From NCBI RefSeq assembly GCF_001854605.1, contig NZ_MKJU01000006.1, positions 62,001-126,000 of the forward strand: a DNA stretch of 64,000 nucleotides, written 5' to 3'. This document shows, one piece after another, positions 10,176-21,023 of this stretch. The position numbers were made by a program, and so were the translations under genes. Origin of the DNA: Pseudoalteromonas amylolytica. GTDB taxonomy: Bacteria > Pseudomonadota > Gammaproteobacteria > Enterobacterales > Alteromonadaceae. The notes below the pieces were generated by a model. That model saw only the letters and a list, made by a program, of their open reading frames with translations, did no database searches and was not told the origin of the DNA. Position 1 is the first letter of the stretch. Every line of letters begins with the position of its first letter.

Positions 10176-13100
10176 ATGACATTAACAGTATTAAAACAAG
10201 CACAAGCACAAGGCGTATTACTTTACTTAGAAAACAACAAACTCAAAGCGCGTGCCGCAAAAGGCGCGATGACGGATGAGTTGAAAAAAAGCATCGTAGA
10301 GCATAAAGAAGGACTGGTTGCGCTGATGTCTCGATTCAATCTATTGAATCTTAATGACGAGATGATTGAACAGCAGCAAACATACTGGTTGGAACAGCTT
10401 GCAGACTCTAGTGAACAAGCGTGGCAAGTACCGCTTAGCAAGCGCGCAGCTAATAGCAAAGAGGTGGAATATGCTCAGCATAGTGTAACGCTTGATGCTG
10501 GGTTACTGGCGCAATTAGATGCATTTGCAATCGCTAAGCAAACAGACCGTTTTGCGGTGTTACACAGTGCACTATGTGCCCAATTAAATCAGTACTCGGG
10601 CGTAAACGATTGCGTGGTAGCACAACACCTGCAAGGTGGTTTAGGTTACTGCGCTGATGATTTCGATAACCGTGTGGCGCTGCGCATGAAAATGACGGAC
10701 GACGCATCATTTGAAGATTATTTAAGCGGTTACGAGCAACAGCGCATCGCCGCGTTGAACAACGCCAGTTTAACCACAGGGTTATTGGCAGAAGCATTAC
10801 AAAAGGACGAACGCTCAAGTGTTGTGGGTCAGCCTCGCATATTTAGTGGTTACTATGAACAAGCGAGCATCGAACACAGCTATGATGAGGGTTGTGATCT
10901 GAGCGTTTCGTTTATGGCAGATTCATCTTCTTTGGAGGTGGTGCTTCATTACAACACACAGTGTGTATCAGACACGTTTGTTAAGCGTTTTGTGGCTAAC
11001 TTCCAAGCACTTATCGCTTGTGTGTTAAATGCACAAACACAACCGCTGAATGATTTAGCGCTGCTATCTGACTTTGAGTATGACGAATTACAATACTTAG
11101 CACAGGGGGTAGAGGATACAAGGCACTCACAATATCACTGCGTGTTAGAGCGCTTTAATCGTTGGGTTGAATCTACACCATCGGCGATAGCCGTGACTGA
11201 TCAGGCGCAATCGTTAAGCTATGCACAGCTAGATAGCAAAGCGAATCAAGTGGCTTATCACTTGCTGGATGCTGGTGTACAAGTGGGTGATGTCGTGGCG
11301 GTGAGCATGGCTCGCTCGGTTGACTTTATGGTGGCCATTCTAGGGGTATTAAAATCAGGTGCGGCTTACTTGCCGATTGACCCAAGTTATCCTGCCGATC
11401 GTGTGCAGCACATGCTCAATGACAGTCAAGCGCGCATGTTATTGAACCTCTCTGATAATGTAATGGGTGCAGAATTTTCTGGCACGATTATGAGCATTGA
11501 TACGCTTACAGAAACTCAAGCGTGTGCATTACCGCAAAATCAGGCGGATGATTTAGCCTATGTGATCTACACCTCTGGCTCAACGGGGCTACCAAAAGGG
11601 GTTGCTTTGTCGCACCGTGGTGCGTTGAACTTATTTTTTAACCAATTAGATTGCTTCAAAATGAGCGAGCAAAGTCGGGTGTTGCAATTTGCTTCTATCA
11701 GTTTTGATGCCGCAACTTGGGAATGGATGATGGCGCTGTTGGCGGGTTCTAGCTTATATATCTGCCCAGAAAGTGCGCGTACCTCAACGCAGGAATTGGC
11801 TGATTACCTTGTTGATAACGGGGTTACCCATGCTACCTTGCCACCATCACTGCTAACGCACATGGACATTGAACGTGATTACCAGTTTGATGCACTGATT
11901 GTGGCAGGTGAAGCGATTGAAACAGCGCTTGCCTGGCGCTGGGCTGAAAAATTCCCACTTTACAATGGTTACGGCCCATCTGAGAGCACCGTATGTGCCT
12001 CGGTTGATCGTATTGTTGCTAACGAAGTCGTGACCATAGGCAGTGCATTGGCAAACCTAAGCCTGTACGTGGTTGCGCCCAACACGCAGCAGCTTGTGCC
12101 TCGTGGCGCGGCAGGCGAACTATTGATTGCTGGCGCATCGCTGGCAAAAGGTTATTTACACAACGAAAAGCTGACAGCGCGCAGCTTTATTGAAAGCGAC
12201 TTAGGCATGGGCAAAGTGCAGCGCTTGTATCGCACCGGTGACTATGTACGTCTATTAGAAAACGGTAAGTTGGAGTTTTTAGGCCGGATTGATAACCAAA
12301 TTCAATTTAACGGCTTTCGAATCGAGCTTGGTGAAATTGAGCAGGTGATCCAAGCGCAAGAAGGCGTGAAGTCAGCGCTAGTGATCCTTGACCCACATTC
12401 ACAATTAAAGCGTTTAGTCGCTTACGTGATCAAAGAAGGTGAGACATTTGATAGTAGCGCTGTGCTAAGTGGTGCAAAAGATCAGCTCCCAGATTATATG
12501 GTGCCAGCAACTGTTGTGACGGTAGACACCTATCCACTGACTGCTAACGGAAAAGTAGATGCTGCAAAATTACCTGTTGCTGATTTAAGTGCTGGTAATG
12601 CTTACGTTGCACCAACAGACGAGCTACAAACCTTACTGTGTGAGCAATGGCAACAGCTATTGATGGTTGAAAAAGTAGGCATTACCGATAGCTTCTTTGA
12701 GCTAGGCGGTGACTCAATTCTGTCTATTCAAGCGGTCGCCAGAGCAAACCAAAAAGGTATCAACATCACTACCAAAGGGTTACTAAAGCTACAAACGATA
12801 GAAAAGCTTACCGCTGACTTGGCAGAGCAAGCGCCGCAAGAAGTAAAAGCTACGCAAGAGGCTTTAACTGGCAATGCGCCATTGCTGCCAATTCAACAAT
12901 CGTACTTAGATAACACTCAGGTTGATCATCATTACTTCAACCAAGCTGTATTGCTGTCTGTACCGAGCGGTCTGAATCACGCGATGCTGACTCGTATCGT
13001 CAATGCCATGGTCACTCGACACGATGCGATGCGTTTAGGCTTTAAACAAGATGAGCAAGGGCAGTGGCATGCTCAGTATCAAACATTCACAGAGCAACAA

Positions 13101-16100
13101 ATTGATGCTTGTTGTATGGCGCTGGATTTACCAGAAGATGTTGAACAACATGCAAAATTTATTGAACAAGTAGGTGAACAATACCAAAGTAACTTTGCTT
13201 TGATGGGCGACCCGTTGGTTCGTGCGGTATTGTTGAACTCAAAAGACACACAATACGTGTTATTTGTAGCGCACCACCTGATCATTGATGGTATGTCTTG
13301 GCGTGTACTGCTACAAGACTTAATGCAAGCTTATGGCCAACTGAGTCAAGGCCATGACATTACTTTGGGTGCGAAAACTTCAAGCTATCAACAGTGGACT
13401 GAGGCACTGGCGAACTATCAAGACGCAGCACAAGACATCTGGGCACTGTCACAGCCAACTGATAGCATTGAGAGCGATTTTGAACAGCTAGGTGACAATA
13501 CGCAAGCCTCAACACAAATGTGGCACTTTGAGCTGAATGAAAAAGACACGCAAGCGTTACTAAAAGAGTGTCCTAGCAGCTATAACACCACCATCAATGA
13601 ATTACTATTGTCGGCATTGGCACAGGCGCTACATCAGTGGCAAGCGGTCGATAATGTTTCAGTGATGTTAGAAAGTCATGGTCGCGAACCGTTATTTGAT
13701 GACATTGATACCAGCCAAACGGTAGGTTGGTTTACCAGCATCTATCCGCTGGTACTAAACTGTGCCGACGTAGAAATAGGCACAACTATCAAAGACATTA
13801 AAGAGCGTTATCGTGCAGTACCAAACAATGGCATAGGTTTTGGCTATTGGGCACAGCGCAACCCTAAGTTAGCGAGCCAGTATAACCCTCAAATCCTGTT
13901 CAACTACCTAGGTCAGTTCGATCAAGCGGTGGATAATGACAGCGGCTTTGCATTTGCCGAGGGCAACCTTGGCAAAGCCGTCAGTGACAAACATCAGCGA
14001 GAGTATCTATTGGGTATTAACTCGCTTGTCAGTGAAGGTCGCTTGTCTGTGGCTCTGGATTACAGTGAAAATCGCTTCAAAGCTGACAACATTCAGTCGC
14101 TAGGTAACTTGTTAGAGCAAGCATTAATAGAATTGGTGGCACATTGTAAGGTTGTTAAACAACAATATACGCCATCAGATTTCCCATTGGCATCTATGAC
14201 GCAAAAAGAGCTGGATGTACTACAACAGCAGCATGATATTGCAAAGTTGTATCCTGCAACCTCAATGCAAAAAGGCATGATGTTCCAAAGCTTGGTAAAA
14301 AATGATGCTTATCTAACGCAGAGTGACTTTGTGTTTACAGGTGAGATCAACCTTGCCTACTTCCAACAGGCTTGGCAGTCAGTGATTGACCGTTTTGACG
14401 TGTTCAGAACTGTTTTTGTCGGCTCTGGCGAATCATTGCATCAGTTGGTGGTGAAACAGGCGACATTACCGTGGCATGTTGAGGACCTACGTGCGCTAAA
14501 TGAGCAGCAGCAATTACAGCGCTTTGATGAATATAGAAGACAAGACCGTCAGCAAGGGTTCGATTTAGCCAACAGCGCGCCTATGATGCGAGTTGTGATA
14601 TTCCAGTTAGCGGATGACAAGTATCGTTTACTTTGGACTCACCACCACATTTTATTGGATGGCTGGAGCTTGCCGATTGTTTACGGCGCTGTGGTTGAAA
14701 GCTATGAGTGCCTGATGCAAGGCAAAGCATTAGTGACTACACCAAGTGGTGATTATGAGTCATACATAGCTTGGTTAGGTGAGCGTTCACAAAGCGATGC
14801 GCAGCAATATTGGCGTAGTCAGTTGGGGCATATTGATAACCCAACCCCACTGAACATTGATAAATTACCAACCGATGGAGAAACCGGCCATCATGTGCAA
14901 CGTCAGTTATTGTCAAAAGAACAAACGGAACGTTTAAAAGACTTTGCAGCCAGTGCACAAGTAACTGTTAACACTTTACTGCAGTTTGCTTGGGGTTACT
15001 TGTTACATCGCTACAGCAATGAAGATCAAGTTGTGTTTGGCTCTATCGTATCGGGTCGCCCTGGAGAATTACTGGATGTAGAACAAATGGTTGGCTTGTT
15101 TATCAATAACATTCCAGTGGTGCTAAACCTTGATAATAAGCAGTCAATCAAAGCGCAATTGCAAGCAATGCACGCCAACTTCCAAGAGGCAAATGAACAC
15201 TGTTACGTGCCACTGAATGAAATTCAGTCTTACAGCGAAGTAGAAGGTGGCTATCAACTATTTGACAGTATCTTCTCATTCGAAAACTACCCGTTGGATG
15301 CAGCGGTTAGCGCCGAGAAAGAAGCGAGTATTGCTGTTGAGTCGGTGGATGCTTTCGAGGAAAATGAATACAAGCTTACCATCAACGCTGGTCTGAGCGA
15401 GACCTTGATTGTGCGTTGTAGTTACTATAAAGAGCAGTTTGCTCAAAGCACGGTAGAGCGTGTACTTGAACATTACATTCAAATCCTATTGCAGTTGCCA
15501 CAGTGTGAGCAGTTAACTCAGGTTGAATTGTTAACAGAGCAAGAGCAAACACAGTTATTAAGCATGGGTGAGCAGCACAGCAGCTACGAAGTAACACGTT
15601 GTATTCACGAGCAATTTGAGGCTCAGGTGGCGCAATACCCTGACGCAGTGGCGCTAGTGTGTGATGACCAACAATTGACGTACAGCCAGTTGAACGAGCG
15701 TGCTAACCAGATTGCACATTACTTGATGACACAAGGCGTTGAAGCGGATGAACTGGTGGGTTTATACGCAGAGCGCTCGCTAGAAATGATTGTGGGGATC
15801 TTGGCAATTCTTAAATCAGGCGCGGCTTATGTGCCACTTGACCCAGATTATCCTGATTCGCGTATTGAATACATGCTTGAAGACAGTGATATTCGCATTG
15901 TACTGACTCAATCACATTTGCAAGAAACTATTCCGACGGATCAGCAGTTGCTGGTATTGGTGGATGAACCTGAGCGCTATGAAGGCTTCCGCAAGGACAA
16001 CATCAGCGCCGAAGAAGCGAATGTGTCGGTTGGAGATCTGGCCTATGTGATTTATACCTCGGGTTCAACGGGGAAACCCAAAGGGGTACTGGTTGAGCAC

Positions 16101-19100
16101 CGTAACGTATTACGTTTATTTAGCTCATCAGATGAACATTTTGACTTTAAACAAACGGATGTATGGAGTTTATTCCACTCAATTTCATTCGACTTCTCGG
16201 TGTGGGAGATTTGGGGCGCATTATTTTATGGCGCGAAGTTGGTCGTTGTACCAAAAGAGGTTGCTAAAGAAACGGAGCGTTTCAGTGCGTTAGTTAACGA
16301 GCAACAGGTGACTGTATTAAGCCAAACCCCCGCGGCTTTTGAGCTGTTTAGTCAGCAGGATCAACTAGACTCACATGATTCGTTACGTTATGTGGTATTC
16401 GGCGGTGCGGCATTAAACTTTGCCAGCTTAAAGCCTTGGATAGCACGTCATGGTGACGACGCACCTCAGCTTATCAACATGTACGGTATTACCGAGACAA
16501 CTGTTCACGTGACTTACAAGCGTGTAACCAAAGAGCATGTGATGAGTGAACAAGGCAGCATGATTGGCTTCCCGTTACTGGACTTATCGTCATACGTACT
16601 TGACCAAGATCAGCAGTTTGTGGCCATTGGTGTACCGGGAGAACTATATGTGGGCGGTGATGGTGTTACACGTGGTTATTTGAATCGCGATGACTTAACT
16701 GAACGTGCCTTCATCGACAATCCATTTAAGCCTAGTGAGCGTTTATATCGCACTGGGGATTTAGTTAAACGCATTGATACGGGCGAGCTGGTTTATCTAG
16801 GACGTATTGACGATCAGGTGAAGATCCGTGGCTTTAGGATTGAGCTAGGTGAGATTGAGCATCAAATCCGCGACCACCAAAGCGTGAATGAAGTATTGGT
16901 GCTAACGCAGGGTGAATCGCATGATAAACGCTTAGTGGCTTATTTAGTGTTAACAGAGGGTCAAGATGAGCTGCAAGCGGTTGCTGAGCTAAAAGCAAGC
17001 ATCTCGCAAAACTTAGCGCCGCATATGGTGCCAGCAGCTTTCGTGGTGATTGATAAGATCCCACTGACTATCAATGGCAAAGTGAATAGAAAAGCACTGC
17101 CAGAGGCCGATTTCTCAGCATCAGTTGAAGATTATCAAGCGCCGGAAACAGCGGTGGAAGTGGCATTGGCTGATATTTGGCAACAGGTACTAAAAGTAGC
17201 ACGGGTGGGAATTAGCGATAACTTCTTTGCGCTCGGCGGTGACTCAATCCGTGCGATTAGTCTGGTTGCTAAGATGAAAGAGTCGGGTTACTCGGTCTCA
17301 ATTGGCGCGCTATTTGAGAACCCAACCATCAAGCAATTGGCGCCCGTGGTTGCGCTTGAAGAGGTAACATCGCTGCCAGAAGTACCTGCATTCTCAATGT
17401 TAGAGGAGCAGGAATATGCCAAGTTACGTGAGCAAGCTGACTTTGAGCGTATTGAAGATGCTTATCCGATGACTCAGTTACAACAAGGTATGGTATTTCA
17501 TAACCTGTTAGCGGGCGGTCAGGGTATTTACCATGATGTTATGAGTTTTAAGATTAAGTCGGCATTTGATGCTCAAACATTTGCGCAGGCGGTGACTTCA
17601 TTAGCACAGCGCCATCAAATTCTACGTACATTGTTTGTGATGGACTCTCATGCGCCGACTCAGTTGGTGTACAAACAACTCGACGTAGAGCCGGTGGTTA
17701 TGTCGCTGATGGCGTTGACCGAGCAGCAGCAAAATGCGCATTTAACACAATGGATCGAAGAAGAGAAAAACTCGCCGTTCGATTTTACTAAGCCATTGTG
17801 GCGTATCTATATTCACCAGTTAGATGCCGAGTGCTTCCAGTATACGATTAGCTTCCATCACGCATTATTTGATGGTTGGAGTATCGCGACACTGAATACT
17901 CAGTTGTTCAATGAGTACATTGCGCGCAGAGAGGGCACTTATCAAGCGAGCGAAGAGGTCGTGCTGCCTTACAAATATTTGGTACACCAAGAACAAGCAG
18001 CCATGCAATCACAAGAGGTGAGAGATTATTGGCGCAGCAAACTCGAAGATGCGCAGTTGCCTTGGTGGGCAGGTAAAACATTGACGGGTAAATCGCGTCA
18101 GGTGCTAGATGTGAGCCCTGAGTCGAGCCAAAAAATTCGTGACTTAGCAAAACAACTGGGTGTGCAGGAGAGAAGTATTCTACTGACCACACATGTGGTA
18201 TTGCTGGCACTAGTCAATGGTAATAAAGACGTGGTGACGTCGGTTGTCGCTAACTGTCGACCAGAATACGAAGGTGCGGACAAAACCCTGGGCTTGTTCT
18301 TAAATTCACTGCCATTTGTAACAAGTCTGGAGGATCACAGTTGGCAGGCGCTGATCAAACAGGTGGATGCGCAAGTGTCACAAGATGCGTCAAAACGTAC
18401 TTTGCCACTGAGCGTGATGCAAAAAGATGCCGGTTTGGATTTCTCATCATCGTTATTTAACTATGTAGATTTCCATGTGTATGAAAATCTAGCGGATGAT
18501 ATTGAGGTTATGGGCGCACAGGGGTCACTTGAGCAAAACTATTTGATAAGTGTGACTTACTCAAAAGTAAAACAGATTGCCCAAGACACCTTTAATCTAA
18601 CGCTGGATATCGATCAGGACACCTTTGGTGAAGCCATGGCTGAACGTATGTTGCAATACAGTCAGCGCATTATTGACAGCATTGTGCAAACGCCAAGTAA
18701 CGCGATTTCATTTGCAGCACTGATGAGTCAAGACGAGATGGCACAGCAGTTGGCCCATTGGAATGACACCGCACGTCAGGACGATCAAAGCGCCACTGTT
18801 CACCAAGGTATCTTCGCACAGGCTAGCAAAACACCGGATGCGATTGCGGTGCAAGCGGGTGAGGAAAAATTGAGCTATCAACAATTGGTAGACAAAGCGA
18901 CCCGCATGAGCGCGTACTTTGAGTCGCAAGGTTTACGCAAAGGCGACCGCATTGGTTTATATATGCCACGTTGTCCACAGTTAATGGTTACCTTGTTAGC
19001 TGCTATGAACTCAGGACTGGTATATGTACCAATTGATTTGAAAAATACCCAGCAACGTGTAGAGAAAATCGTCGCCAGTTCCGAGTTAAAACTGATGGTA

Positions 19101-20633
19101 TCGGTTAGCGATTTTACTGAACAAACGGCAACTTGCGGTGTAGATGTGATGCTCGTTGATGACGCTCTCAGTGCTGATTGGTTGGCGCATGTTGTGCCAA
19201 CGGAGCAATTAGCGGGTGCCGCAAGCGCTCAAGACAGCGTATATGTGATTTATACCTCAGGTTCAACGGGTGAGCCAAAAGGGGTTGAGATCCACCACCA
19301 AGGCCTGATGGATTACTGCCAAACCGGTCTAGATTTGTACTACAACAGCGACTTGACGGGGTCATTGGTGGTCACTTCACATGCCTTTGACCTCACTGTG
19401 CCGAGTTTGTATCTGCCATTGTTGGCAGGTGGCACCGTCCATCTTAGTGCAATGGATGAGGAGATCTCTGGGTTGCACCGTGCCTTGACCTGTGGTGATG
19501 AGCAACAGTACTTAATGCGAATGACACCAATGCACGTCAATGCCATGTTGGCGCTGATGGAGCCATCTTTTGTCAGCAAAGCGCGCCATGTGTTTGTCAT
19601 TGGTGGAGAAAGTTTTGCACCAAGTGATGCGAGAAAACTACAAAGTTTCTTCCCACAAAGTGAGATTTACAATCACTACGGTCCGTCGGAAAGCGTGGTG
19701 GGTTGTACCATCGCCAATGTGAGTGAATTACTCAATGATGATATTGAGGTACTGCCAATTGGTCGTGCAATGCCAAATACCCGCCTATATGTATTGTCGC
19801 CAGAGCAAGAGGTGGTGCCGGTTGGTTGCGTGGGTGAGCTGTATATCGCAGGCAATGGTGTCGCGAAGGGGTACCTGAACCGTCCAGACCTGACAGCCGA
19901 GCGCTTTGTTGAGAAGAGTTTTGCAAATGGTGTGACGGAGCGATTGTACAGAACGGGTGACTTAGTGCGCTACGATGAATTGGGACAACTGTACTATATG
20001 GGCCGAACTGATCAGCAGATTAAAGTACGCGGCTATCGTGTTGAGCCAGCTGAAATTGAGCAAGTGCTGATGAAGCAGTCAGAAATAAACAGCGCGTTGG
20101 TCATGATGTTAAAAGATGACAAAGGTGAAGCGCAGCTGGTGGCTTATGTAACCACTTACCGTGAGGCCATGGTACACAATGACTGGTTAGTGGAGCTTAA
20201 GGCGCGTTTAGGACAGTCATTGCCAAACTACATGGTACCGAGTGCGATTGTTCACTTAGATAACATGCCATTAAGTATTAACGGTAAGGTAGATAGAAAA
20301 GCATTACCTAAACCCGATGTTATGGGCGTGCAAAACTATGTTGAGCCGGCTTCTGAAACAGAGCATGCGGTTGCATCAATATTTGCTGATATCTTGAACG
20401 TAGAGCAGGTCGGTCGTCACGATGACTTCTTTGCACTCGGTGGACACTCACTTAATGCAACACGCTTTGTGGGTATGGTGCGAGAAGTATTCGCCATAGA
20501 GTTACCATTGGTGGAAGTATTTAATCACCCTGATGTGATGCACCTAGCGCAAATCATCGATGAAATTGTAACACTGAGTCACAACGTGGTTGGCCTTGAC
20601 GAACAGTCAGAGCTAGTTGAAATACAGTGGTAA
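10176..20633 (+). CDS. Nonribosomal peptide synthetase, three A-T units with one E domain
   Basis: A 3485-aa NRPS. Order: TubC-type N-terminal docking domain (1-52); C-terminal half of a C domain (about 60-315, no HHxxxDG); A1 (about 323-800, TSGSTGLPKG at 466); T1 (Ser847); E (HHLIIDG at 1033); C (HHILLDG at 1490); A2 (about 1810-2305, TSGSTGKPKG at 1961); T2 (Ser2357); C (HHALFDG at 2561); A3 (about 2876-3375, TSGSTGEPKG at 3027); T3 (Ser3425). Pocket residues aligned by eye to GrsA: A1 DAWTIAGVC, close to Phe codes; A2 DFWSVGMVH, close to Thr codes; A3 DLPRVGHVG, close to Asx/Asp codes with two changes. The E domain predicts a D-aromatic residue, consistent with the following C. The condensation partner for A1 sits at the end of the preceding protein. 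The C-tail ends SELVEIQW, matching the previous protein's tail in style. A 529-nt gap follows before the last NRPS gene. Confidence 0.93.
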   Translation: MTLTVLKQAQAQGVLLYLENNKLKARAAKGAMTDELKKSIVEHKEGLVALMSRFNLLNLNDEMIEQQQTYWLEQLADSSEQAWQVPLSKRAANSKEVEYAQHSVTLDAGLLAQLDAFAIAKQTDRFAVLHSALCAQLNQYSGVNDCVVAQHLQGGLGYCADDFDNRVALRMKMTDDASFEDYLSGYEQQRIAALNNASLTTGLLAEALQKDERSSVVGQPRIFSGYYEQASIEHSYDEGCDLSVSFMADSSSLEVVLHYNTQCVSDTFVKRFVANFQALIACVLNAQTQPLNDLALLSDFEYDELQYLAQGVEDTRHSQYHCVLERFNRWVESTPSAIAVTDQAQSLSYAQLDSKANQVAYHLLDAGVQVGDVVAVSMARSVDFMVAILGVLKSGAAYLPIDPSYPADRVQHMLNDSQARMLLNLSDNVMGAEFSGTIMSIDTLTETQACALPQNQADDLAYVIYTSGSTGLPKGVALSHRGALNLFFNQLDCFKMSEQSRVLQFASISFDAATWEWMMALLAGSSLYICPESARTSTQELADYLVDNGVTHATLPPSLLTHMDIERDYQFDALIVAGEAIETALAWRWAEKFPLYNGYGPSESTVCASVDRIVANEVVTIGSALANLSLYVVAPNTQQLVPRGAAGELLIAGASLAKGYLHNEKLTARSFIESDLGMGKVQRLYRTGDYVRLLENGKLEFLGRIDNQIQFNGFRIELGEIEQVIQAQEGVKSALVILDPHSQLKRLVAYVIKEGETFDSSAVLSGAKDQLPDYMVPATVVTVDTYPLTANGKVDAAKLPVADLSAGNAYVAPTDELQTLLCEQWQQLLMVEKVGITDSFFELGGDSILSIQAVARANQKGINITTKGLLKLQTIEKLTADLAEQAPQEVKATQEALTGNAPLLPIQQSYLDNTQVDHHYFNQAVLLSVPSGLNHAMLTRIVNAMVTRHDAMRLGFKQDEQGQWHAQYQTFTEQQIDACCMALDLPEDVEQHAKFIEQVGEQYQSNFALMGDPLVRAVLLNSKDTQYVLFVAHHLIIDGMSWRVLLQDLMQAYGQLSQGHDITLGAKTSSYQQWTEALANYQDAAQDIWALSQPTDSIESDFEQLGDNTQASTQMWHFELNEKDTQALLKECPSSYNTTINELLLSALAQALHQWQAVDNVSVMLESHGREPLFDDIDTSQTVGWFTSIYPLVLNCADVEIGTTIKDIKERYRAVPNNGIGFGYWAQRNPKLASQYNPQILFNYLGQFDQAVDNDSGFAFAEGNLGKAVSDKHQREYLLGINSLVSEGRLSVALDYSENRFKADNIQSLGNLLEQALIELVAHCKVVKQQYTPSDFPLASMTQKELDVLQQQHDIAKLYPATSMQKGMMFQSLVKNDAYLTQSDFVFTGEINLAYFQQAWQSVIDRFDVFRTVFVGSGESLHQLVVKQATLPWHVEDLRALNEQQQLQRFDEYRRQDRQQGFDLANSAPMMRVVIFQLADDKYRLLWTHHHILLDGWSLPIVYGAVVESYECLMQGKALVTTPSGDYESYIAWLGERSQSDAQQYWRSQLGHIDNPTPLNIDKLPTDGETGHHVQRQLLSKEQTERLKDFAASAQVTVNTLLQFAWGYLLHRYSNEDQVVFGSIVSGRPGELLDVEQMVGLFINNIPVVLNLDNKQSIKAQLQAMHANFQEANEHCYVPLNEIQSYSEVEGGYQLFDSIFSFENYPLDAAVSAEKEASIAVESVDAFEENEYKLTINAGLSETLIVRCSYYKEQFAQSTVERVLEHYIQILLQLPQCEQLTQVELLTEQEQTQLLSMGEQHSSYEVTRCIHEQFEAQVAQYPDAVALVCDDQQLTYSQLNERANQIAHYLMTQGVEADELVGLYAERSLEMIVGILAILKSGAAYVPLDPDYPDSRIEYMLEDSDIRIVLTQSHLQETIPTDQQLLVLVDEPERYEGFRKDNISAEEANVSVGDLAYVIYTSGSTGKPKGVLVEHRNVLRLFSSSDEHFDFKQTDVWSLFHSISFDFSVWEIWGALFYGAKLVVVPKEVAKETERFSALVNEQQVTVLSQTPAAFELFSQQDQLDSHDSLRYVVFGGAALNFASLKPWIARHGDDAPQLINMYGITETTVHVTYKRVTKEHVMSEQGSMIGFPLLDLSSYVLDQDQQFVAIGVPGELYVGGDGVTRGYLNRDDLTERAFIDNPFKPSERLYRTGDLVKRIDTGELVYLGRIDDQVKIRGFRIELGEIEHQIRDHQSVNEVLVLTQGESHDKRLVAYLVLTEGQDELQAVAELKASISQNLAPHMVPAAFVVIDKIPLTINGKVNRKALPEADFSASVEDYQAPETAVEVALADIWQQVLKVARVGISDNFFALGGDSIRAISLVAKMKESGYSVSIGALFENPTIKQLAPVVALEEVTSLPEVPAFSMLEEQEYAKLREQADFERIEDAYPMTQLQQGMVFHNLLAGGQGIYHDVMSFKIKSAFDAQTFAQAVTSLAQRHQILRTLFVMDSHAPTQLVYKQLDVEPVVMSLMALTEQQQNAHLTQWIEEEKNSPFDFTKPLWRIYIHQLDAECFQYTISFHHALFDGWSIATLNTQLFNEYIARREGTYQASEEVVLPYKYLVHQEQAAMQSQEVRDYWRSKLEDAQLPWWAGKTLTGKSRQVLDVSPESSQKIRDLAKQLGVQERSILLTTHVVLLALVNGNKDVVTSVVANCRPEYEGADKTLGLFLNSLPFVTSLEDHSWQALIKQVDAQVSQDASKRTLPLSVMQKDAGLDFSSSLFNYVDFHVYENLADDIEVMGAQGSLEQNYLISVTYSKVKQIAQDTFNLTLDIDQDTFGEAMAERMLQYSQRIIDSIVQTPSNAISFAALMSQDEMAQQLAHWNDTARQDDQSATVHQGIFAQASKTPDAIAVQAGEEKLSYQQLVDKATRMSAYFESQGLRKGDRIGLYMPRCPQLMVTLLAAMNSGLVYVPIDLKNTQQRVEKIVASSELKLMVSVSDFTEQTATCGVDVMLVDDALSADWLAHVVPTEQLAGAASAQDSVYVIYTSGSTGEPKGVEIHHQGLMDYCQTGLDLYYNSDLTGSLVVTSHAFDLTVPSLYLPLLAGGTVHLSAMDEEISGLHRALTCGDEQQYLMRMTPMHVNAMLALMEPSFVSKARHVFVIGGESFAPSDARKLQSFFPQSEIYNHYGPSESVVGCTIANVSELLNDDIEVLPIGRAMPNTRLYVLSPEQEVVPVGCVGELYIAGNGVAKGYLNRPDLTAERFVEKSFANGVTERLYRTGDLVRYDELGQLYYMGRTDQQIKVRGYRVEPAEIEQVLMKQSEINSALVMMLKDDKGEAQLVAYVTTYREAMVHNDWLVELKARLGQSLPNYMVPSAIVHLDNMPLSINGKVDRKALPKPDVMGVQNYVEPASETEHAVASIFADILNVEQVGRHDDFFALGGHSLNATRFVGMVREVFAIELPLVEVFNHPDVMHLAQIIDEIVTLSHNVVGLDEQSELVEIQW
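10370..11100 (+). other. Half condensation domain (C-lobe remnant)
   Basis: Residues about 65-308 of the three-module NRPS match only the C-terminal lobe of a condensation domain: the YWLEQLAD start, a latch-like middle region, and a tail leading into A1. The N-lobe with the catalytic HHxxxDG is missing and is replaced by the TubC-type docking domain. The functional C domain for this module is at the C-terminus of the preceding protein. The half domain is probably a structural platform for A1, and marks where an ancestral C domain was cut or recombined. Confidence 0.65.
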
Positions 20634-20787
20634 CGAGAGGTTCACGAACTAAATCTAAATAATCAAACTGAGTTAATGTCATAACCGGCAGGGAAGCCGG
20701 TATTCAATCCAAAGGAACAGGGTGTCATGTTACGTGCTTGTGCTTGACGACTTGTTCCTTTTATCTGGTAAATCCAGCCACCTTCTC

Positions 20788-20808
20788 AAGGTGCTCAACA
20801 CCTTTTTT
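20788..20808 (+). terminator. Rho-independent terminator-like hairpin with overlapping alternative stem
   Basis: AAGGTG (20788-20793), loop CTCAA, CACCTT (20799-20804), followed by four further T. The 5' arm can instead pair with an upstream CACCTT (20779-20784) across a 3-nt loop. Only one of the two hairpins can form at a time, the arrangement seen in attenuators. The 6-bp stem is short, so efficiency may be partial. Confidence 0.55.
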
Positions 20809-20990
20809 GCAAGCCTCTATAAATTCGCTTCTAATTTTTATTTAAATTTACTAATCAGTTAGTTAACTGTGATTTAGGTTGCGCTTTTGAGCCTTTTAAA
20901 TAACTGTTTTTTGGTCAAACCAAGCGGGTCTAAAACCACATACCTAGTAGATATGGCAGGTGACAGTTTTCCTAAATATGGAGACACTAC

Positions 20991-21023
20991 ATGAACTTAT
21001 ATTCCGTACTAGTGACGTACTAG
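20991..21023 (+). CDS. Putative 10-residue leader peptide
   Basis: An ATG 7 bases after a clear GGAG opens a frame for MNLYSVLVTY and a TAG stop, inside the leader of the last NRPS gene. The 8-base direct repeat CGTACTAG falls in its second half, and the stop lies within the downstream arm of an inverted repeat (20941-20949 / 21018-21026). Translation through the ORF would prevent that pairing. It may equally be a chance ORF; nothing but the ribosome site and the position supports it. Confidence 0.3.
   Translation: MNLYSVLVTY

Noticed and set aside
17400..18760. Dual epimerisation/condensation domain as the third C of the middle NRPS
   Set aside because: The preceding T domain has GGDSI and the C starts YPMTQLQQGM, which first suggested it, but the extra HHxxxxGD motif near the N-terminus was not found.
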